From Larkinella rosea (lineage in GTDB: Bacteria; Bacteroidota; Bacteroidia; Cytophagales; Spirosomataceae), in NCBI RefSeq assembly GCF_003858635.1, contig NZ_RQJO01000015.1, forward strand, positions 62,001 through 126,000: 64,000 nucleotides of DNA, written 5' to 3'. Position 1 is the first letter of the stretch. The number at the start of each line of letters is the position of its first letter. Positions 61,041-64,000 of the stretch are shown piece by piece. The position numbers were made by a program, and so were the translations under genes. The notes under the pieces were generated by a model. That model ran no database searches. It worked only from the letters and a program-made list of their open reading frames with translations, and was not told where the DNA came from.

Positions 61041-61802
61041 ATGGAACCACATCGAATTTTGATCGTGGAAGATCAGTTATTGACAGCCCACGTGCTTAAA
61101 GAGCATTTGCTCAAGCAAGGCTATAACGTTTGTGGGATTGCTTCAAACTATGGTGAGGCTATGAAACTCCTCATCTCGGAAGATCCTGATTTAGCGTTAA
61201 TTGATATAATTCTAGAAGGTCCGCTTGATGGCATTGCAACAGCACTCGCTTTGCTGCGTCAAAAAGATATACCAGTTATATATTTGACAAGCAATTCGGA
61301 AGAGGAAACGTTTAAGCGCGCAAAAATCACGAATCCGGCCTCTTTTTTATATAAGCCTTACCGGGAAAGTGAACTGATCAATCAGGTTGAATTGGCGATT
61401 CATAATTTTTATTCAACCTCAGCCACTGATAATTCGGGCATTGATGATCGATTATTTATTCCATTCGACAAATCTCATGTGCGAATAGATAAAAGTGATA
61501 TTATTTACATCGAGGCTCAACGGAATTACTCCACTCTCTATCTGACCTCAGATGGCTACCAGCGTGTATACGGCGATAAAAGAAAACATTTACCGTTGGT
61601 TGTAACCTTTAATCTAGGTTATTTATCAAACTCTCTGTCTGCTAACTTCTATCGTCTTTCCAATTCAATACTCATTAATTTAGCCCATATAAATCGTATT
61701 GATAACGAGGTTATCTATTTAGGTATATATCAAGTTCCAATGCCAGACGGGAAGTATAAAAAATTATTGGAACAAGTAAATACGATAAAAAATCGCCAAT
61801 AA
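61041..61802 (+). CDS. LytTR-family response regulator
   Basis: The 253-residue protein has an N-terminal receiver domain (HRILIVEDQLLTAHVLKEHL) with phospho-acceptor D55 in ALIDIIL, a conserved Thr/Ser in YLTSNSEEE and Lys in LYKPYRESEL. The C-terminal LytTR DNA-binding domain (about 145-250) shows SDIIYIEAQRNYSTLYLTS and FYRLSNSILINLAHINRID. It likely activates or represses local targets. It lies 44 bp before the histidine kinase gene, forming a two-component pair. Confidence 0.93.
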   Translation: MEPHRILIVEDQLLTAHVLKEHLLKQGYNVCGIASNYGEAMKLLISEDPDLALIDIILEGPLDGIATALALLRQKDIPVIYLTSNSEEETFKRAKITNPASFLYKPYRESELINQVELAIHNFYSTSATDNSGIDDRLFIPFDKSHVRIDKSDIIYIEAQRNYSTLYLTSDGYQRVYGDKRKHLPLVVTFNLGYLSNSLSANFYRLSNSILINLAHINRIDNEVIYLGIYQVPMPDGKYKKLLEQVNTIKNRQ

Positions 61803-61846
61803 ATGTATTTCACATCTACGCCTATTTCCATACATGCCTTACTATC

Positions 61847-63658
61847 ATGGATCGTTTTTACATTATATTGTTACTCTTGCTAATAGGGTTTGATCGTCAA
61901 CTACCAGCTCAATCAGAAGGGCTCTCAGCTTTATCGGACTCACTCGCTTACTTGCCTGCTATTAGTAAGTCTGAGAAATTCATGGAGTTGAGAGCGTCTT
62001 TACATCAAGCTCAAGTAAATCATGATATAGCTGAACTGGGTGAAGTTTGCTATCGGCTTGGGAAATTCTATACAGGTGTTGCTTACTATAAGACTGGCCG
62101 TTATTGGTTCTTGCAATCTTTGCGCATTCGTGAGCCTCGAGGTCCATCTGCCGATTTAGTTAAGCTTTATGTTCAATTGTCTGGTAGTTCTTACCAAACG
62201 TCTGGGATTGAAAAACGCAATCACTATATACGATTAGCTTTAAAAACCGCTCAAAATATTCATACACCTGACTCAACAAAAGCTTTAGAGAGTGCATATG
62301 CCATGATGGGCAGGCTTCATATGGAGGCTTGCCGTCAGTCGTCAAAAAAACTCGTTGCCTATAGCGATAAACAAACGAATACACTTCTATCTATCTCGCC
62401 TAGTAATTTGAATAAGGAAGAGGCCTGTGACAGCTGTTTTTATTACTACCGCTTAGCCCGTCAGAAACTTCGAGTCCTAAAAGATTTTAATGCGATAAAG
62501 GATAACTTAGCCACTATTTGCTTGCTTAAAGGAGATACATTACAAGCTATTCGATACTATAAATCTCTTTGGGTAGATCAAATCCGCTTAAAGCAAACTG
62601 GGGCAACGATAATAACACAGGCCAATTTAGCACAACTCTATATTTCCATTAAAAAACCCAAACAAGCACAATACTTGTTAGATGACGCTCTAAAAAAATA
62701 TAATCAATATCAACTTAACTCGGCTCCACTACTTATACCTATTTATCACAACTATTTTCATTTATATAGACTAACAAAGAACTACAGCAAAGCTATTACT
62801 TACCAAGACCTATCGTATGGGCATCAATTAAAAATGGTCAGTGAAGATCGCAATGGAGCGATTGAACGGCTAGGTGTTGAATACGATGCTGAAAAGCGAG
62901 ATGCTGAAATCAAAAATCAACAAAAACTCATTCAAGTTAGAGATACTCGGCTCGCTGCTGAACGAAAGGTCATGTATGGTTTGTCTGGTGGTTTACTCAT
63001 GGCCATTGGTGTAGGCATCGCCTTTTATCGCCTAAACCAAAAAAATCGACGGATCAGTGAGCATAATGCTGCGCTAGTAAAAGAGCAAAACCACCGAGTT
63101 AAAAATAACCTACAAGCAGTATCTGATTTGCTCACATTACAGAAATTTCAACTAACAGATAAAGTCGCCCATGAAGCCATTACAGAAAGCCAGTTGCGCA
63201 TCCAATCCATTGAGCTACTGCATAAACGACTTTATGATAACGCTGAGCGCTTGGTGGCTGTCGAACTGAATCGCTACATTCATGAACTCGTTACCTATAT
63301 TCTTGAAACGTACGGTCTAAATTATATTGATTCAGTTTATCAGATTGACAGCATCTGGCTATCGGCGGATCAAATGCTGCCATTGGGTCTCATTTTGACC
63401 GAGACGGTCACCAATTCTTGTAAATATGCTTTTCTCAGCCATGATACTCCTAGATTAACTATACAAGCGCAGAAAACAGCGGCCACAGTTCGATTGATTG
63501 TACAGGATAACGGGCCTGGATTTAACTTGCCACAAGAGGAAGAAACAACTTATGGACTTAAACTTATAAAAATACAGGCGCAGCAGCTTCATGGAGAGTA
63601 CACATTCAGATGCGATAACGGTACACGATTTGAGTTAATCTTTACCTTAGATAATTAG
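61847..63658 (+). CDS. TPR sensor histidine kinase (HisKA_2/HWE-like), membrane-bound
   Basis: The 603-residue protein has a signal peptide (IILLLLLIGFDRQLPAQ), a periplasmic domain with several tetratricopeptide repeats (about 50-360; for example AICLLKGDTLQAIRYYK-type segments), one membrane helix near 375-397 (VMYGLSGGLLMAIGVGIAFY) and a cytoplasmic HisKA_2 domain with phospho-acceptor H416 (EQNHRVKNNLQAVSDLL). The ATPase domain shows TNSCKYAF (N-box) and DNGPGFNLP (G1). It would phosphorylate the LytTR regulator encoded just upstream. This TPR-kinase plan is standard in Cytophagales. Confidence 0.92.
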   Translation: MDRFYIILLLLLIGFDRQLPAQSEGLSALSDSLAYLPAISKSEKFMELRASLHQAQVNHDIAELGEVCYRLGKFYTGVAYYKTGRYWFLQSLRIREPRGPSADLVKLYVQLSGSSYQTSGIEKRNHYIRLALKTAQNIHTPDSTKALESAYAMMGRLHMEACRQSSKKLVAYSDKQTNTLLSISPSNLNKEEACDSCFYYYRLARQKLRVLKDFNAIKDNLATICLLKGDTLQAIRYYKSLWVDQIRLKQTGATIITQANLAQLYISIKKPKQAQYLLDDALKKYNQYQLNSAPLLIPIYHNYFHLYRLTKNYSKAITYQDLSYGHQLKMVSEDRNGAIERLGVEYDAEKRDAEIKNQQKLIQVRDTRLAAERKVMYGLSGGLLMAIGVGIAFYRLNQKNRRISEHNAALVKEQNHRVKNNLQAVSDLLTLQKFQLTDKVAHEAITESQLRIQSIELLHKRLYDNAERLVAVELNRYIHELVTYILETYGLNYIDSVYQIDSIWLSADQMLPLGLILTETVTNSCKYAFLSHDTPRLTIQAQKTAATVRLIVQDNGPGFNLPQEEETTYGLKLIKIQAQQLHGEYTFRCDNGTRFELIFTLDN

Positions 63659-63986
63659 ACTAATCTAATTGGATCTGAAGCGATGTCGCAAGTTTGAACA
63701 AACGGTCCTTATGAAGTCGAGCTAGGGCAATGATGGCATTTTTTATATCTGGACTTATGCAAGCGGGTGTTTTGCGGTGCATTAAAGTTGGCAAAGGACA
63801 TGCAATCGTAACCAAATCTTGAAAACGAAATTCATGTGTATGCCAATCGGTTTATTGCTCATCGGCTTATTAATCTAGTTTATTGGAGTGTAACAATTCA
63901 ACGTTGAATTGACATTCATGTAGAGAAAGCATTAACTGCCTCTGTTCAGATTAACTGATTTTTGTTTGTCGACTAAGGAGTCAACA
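63659..63986. other. Intergenic region, no intact gene seen
   Basis: It contains the perfect 18-bp palindrome caattcaacgttgaattg (63894-63911) and a short open stretch near 63,822-63,900 that does not form a credible gene. Near its end, an SD-like aaggag (63,975-63,980) precedes the ATG of the next frame. Confidence 0.4.
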
Positions 63987-64000
63987 ATGCCCCAAGGCAA
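63987..64000 (+). CDS. Possible start of a gene continuing beyond the window
   Basis: ATG at 63987 is preceded by aaggag seven bases upstream, a good Shine-Dalgarno sequence for this organism. Only MPQG can be read, so no identity can be given. Confidence 0.35.

Noticed and set aside
63822-63908. About 28 open codons downstream of the histidine kinase, faintly recalling the end of a lantibiotic dehydratase
   Set aside because: Too short, no start codon, a stop in the same phase just upstream; the resemblance is not strong enough to report.
1-64000. tRNA, rRNA or origin sequences
   Set aside because: No cloverleaf, conserved rRNA segment, DnaA-box cluster or replication gene was recognised on either strand.

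Overview
The window looks like chromosomal DNA of a member of the Bacteroidota, probably Cytophagales and perhaps Spirosoma- or Larkinella-like. The reasons are a SusC-less TonB receptor with a carboxypeptidase-regulatory-like N-terminus, a FadN-type beta-oxidation fusion, LytTR regulators paired with TPR histidine kinases, a 23S-intervening-type four-helix-bundle gene, Arm-DNA-binding tyrosine recombinases and weak Shine-Dalgarno sequences. The genus is inferred from protein style only; no rRNA or tRNA gene is visible.

Positions 1-27,300 are GC-rich and core-like. They hold a minus-strand fatty-acid beta-oxidation operon (marR, fadB-like, an inserted four-helix-bundle gene, thiolase), a series of envelope and secreted proteins (BNR propeller, S41 and M28 peptidases, TonB-dependent receptor, lipoproteins), a sodium/solute symporter, aspartate-semialdehyde dehydrogenase, a zinc alcohol dehydrogenase and a DinB protein. 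The section ends with a four-gene cluster: glutamine-synthetase-like ligase, iron alcohol dehydrogenase, class I amidotransferase-like hydrolase and aldehyde dehydrogenase. Together these would suffice to degrade an amino alcohol through gamma-glutamyl intermediates.

Positions 27,400-58,280 are an AT-richer accessory island. It opens with a tyrosine recombinase and an excisionase-like protein, and a P4-type integrase lies near its right side, followed by an intact IS481-type element. In between, in order, are: a small radical-SAM RiPP locus (XRE regulator, 76-residue precursor, SPASM maturase, membrane-anchored protein); an AbiE type IV toxin-antitoxin pair with a large palindromic promoter; a Thoeris pair (ThsA SIR2-STALD and convergent ThsB TIR); a tightly packed operon of MazG-like pyrophosphohydrolase, 5-hmdU-kinase-helical-domain-like protein, second TIR protein and Nmad2-like protein; a two-gene unit of a TIR/deoxyribosyltransferase-like protein and a stripped-down PEP-phosphotransfer module; and a type I restriction system (XRE, HsdR, HsdM, HsdS) that continues, with overlapping genes, into a RecF/Septu-like AAA ATPase and an HNH nuclease. 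The restriction cassette lies between the two halves of a decayed IS3-family element, and a decayed IS5-family element sits at its left edge.

Positions 58,280-64,000 remain AT-rich: an N-acetyltransferase whose 3' end forms a 64-bp perfect palindrome, an FMN-reductase-like protein, a beta-propeller protein and a LytTR response regulator with its TPR sensor kinase.

The strongest candidates for undescribed biology are the MazG/HMUDK-like/TIR/Nmad2 operon (38,071-41,136), the TIR-like plus PEP-phosphotransfer pair (41,284-44,039) and the RiPP locus (31,025-33,640). All functional statements rest on reading motifs by eye, without database searches.
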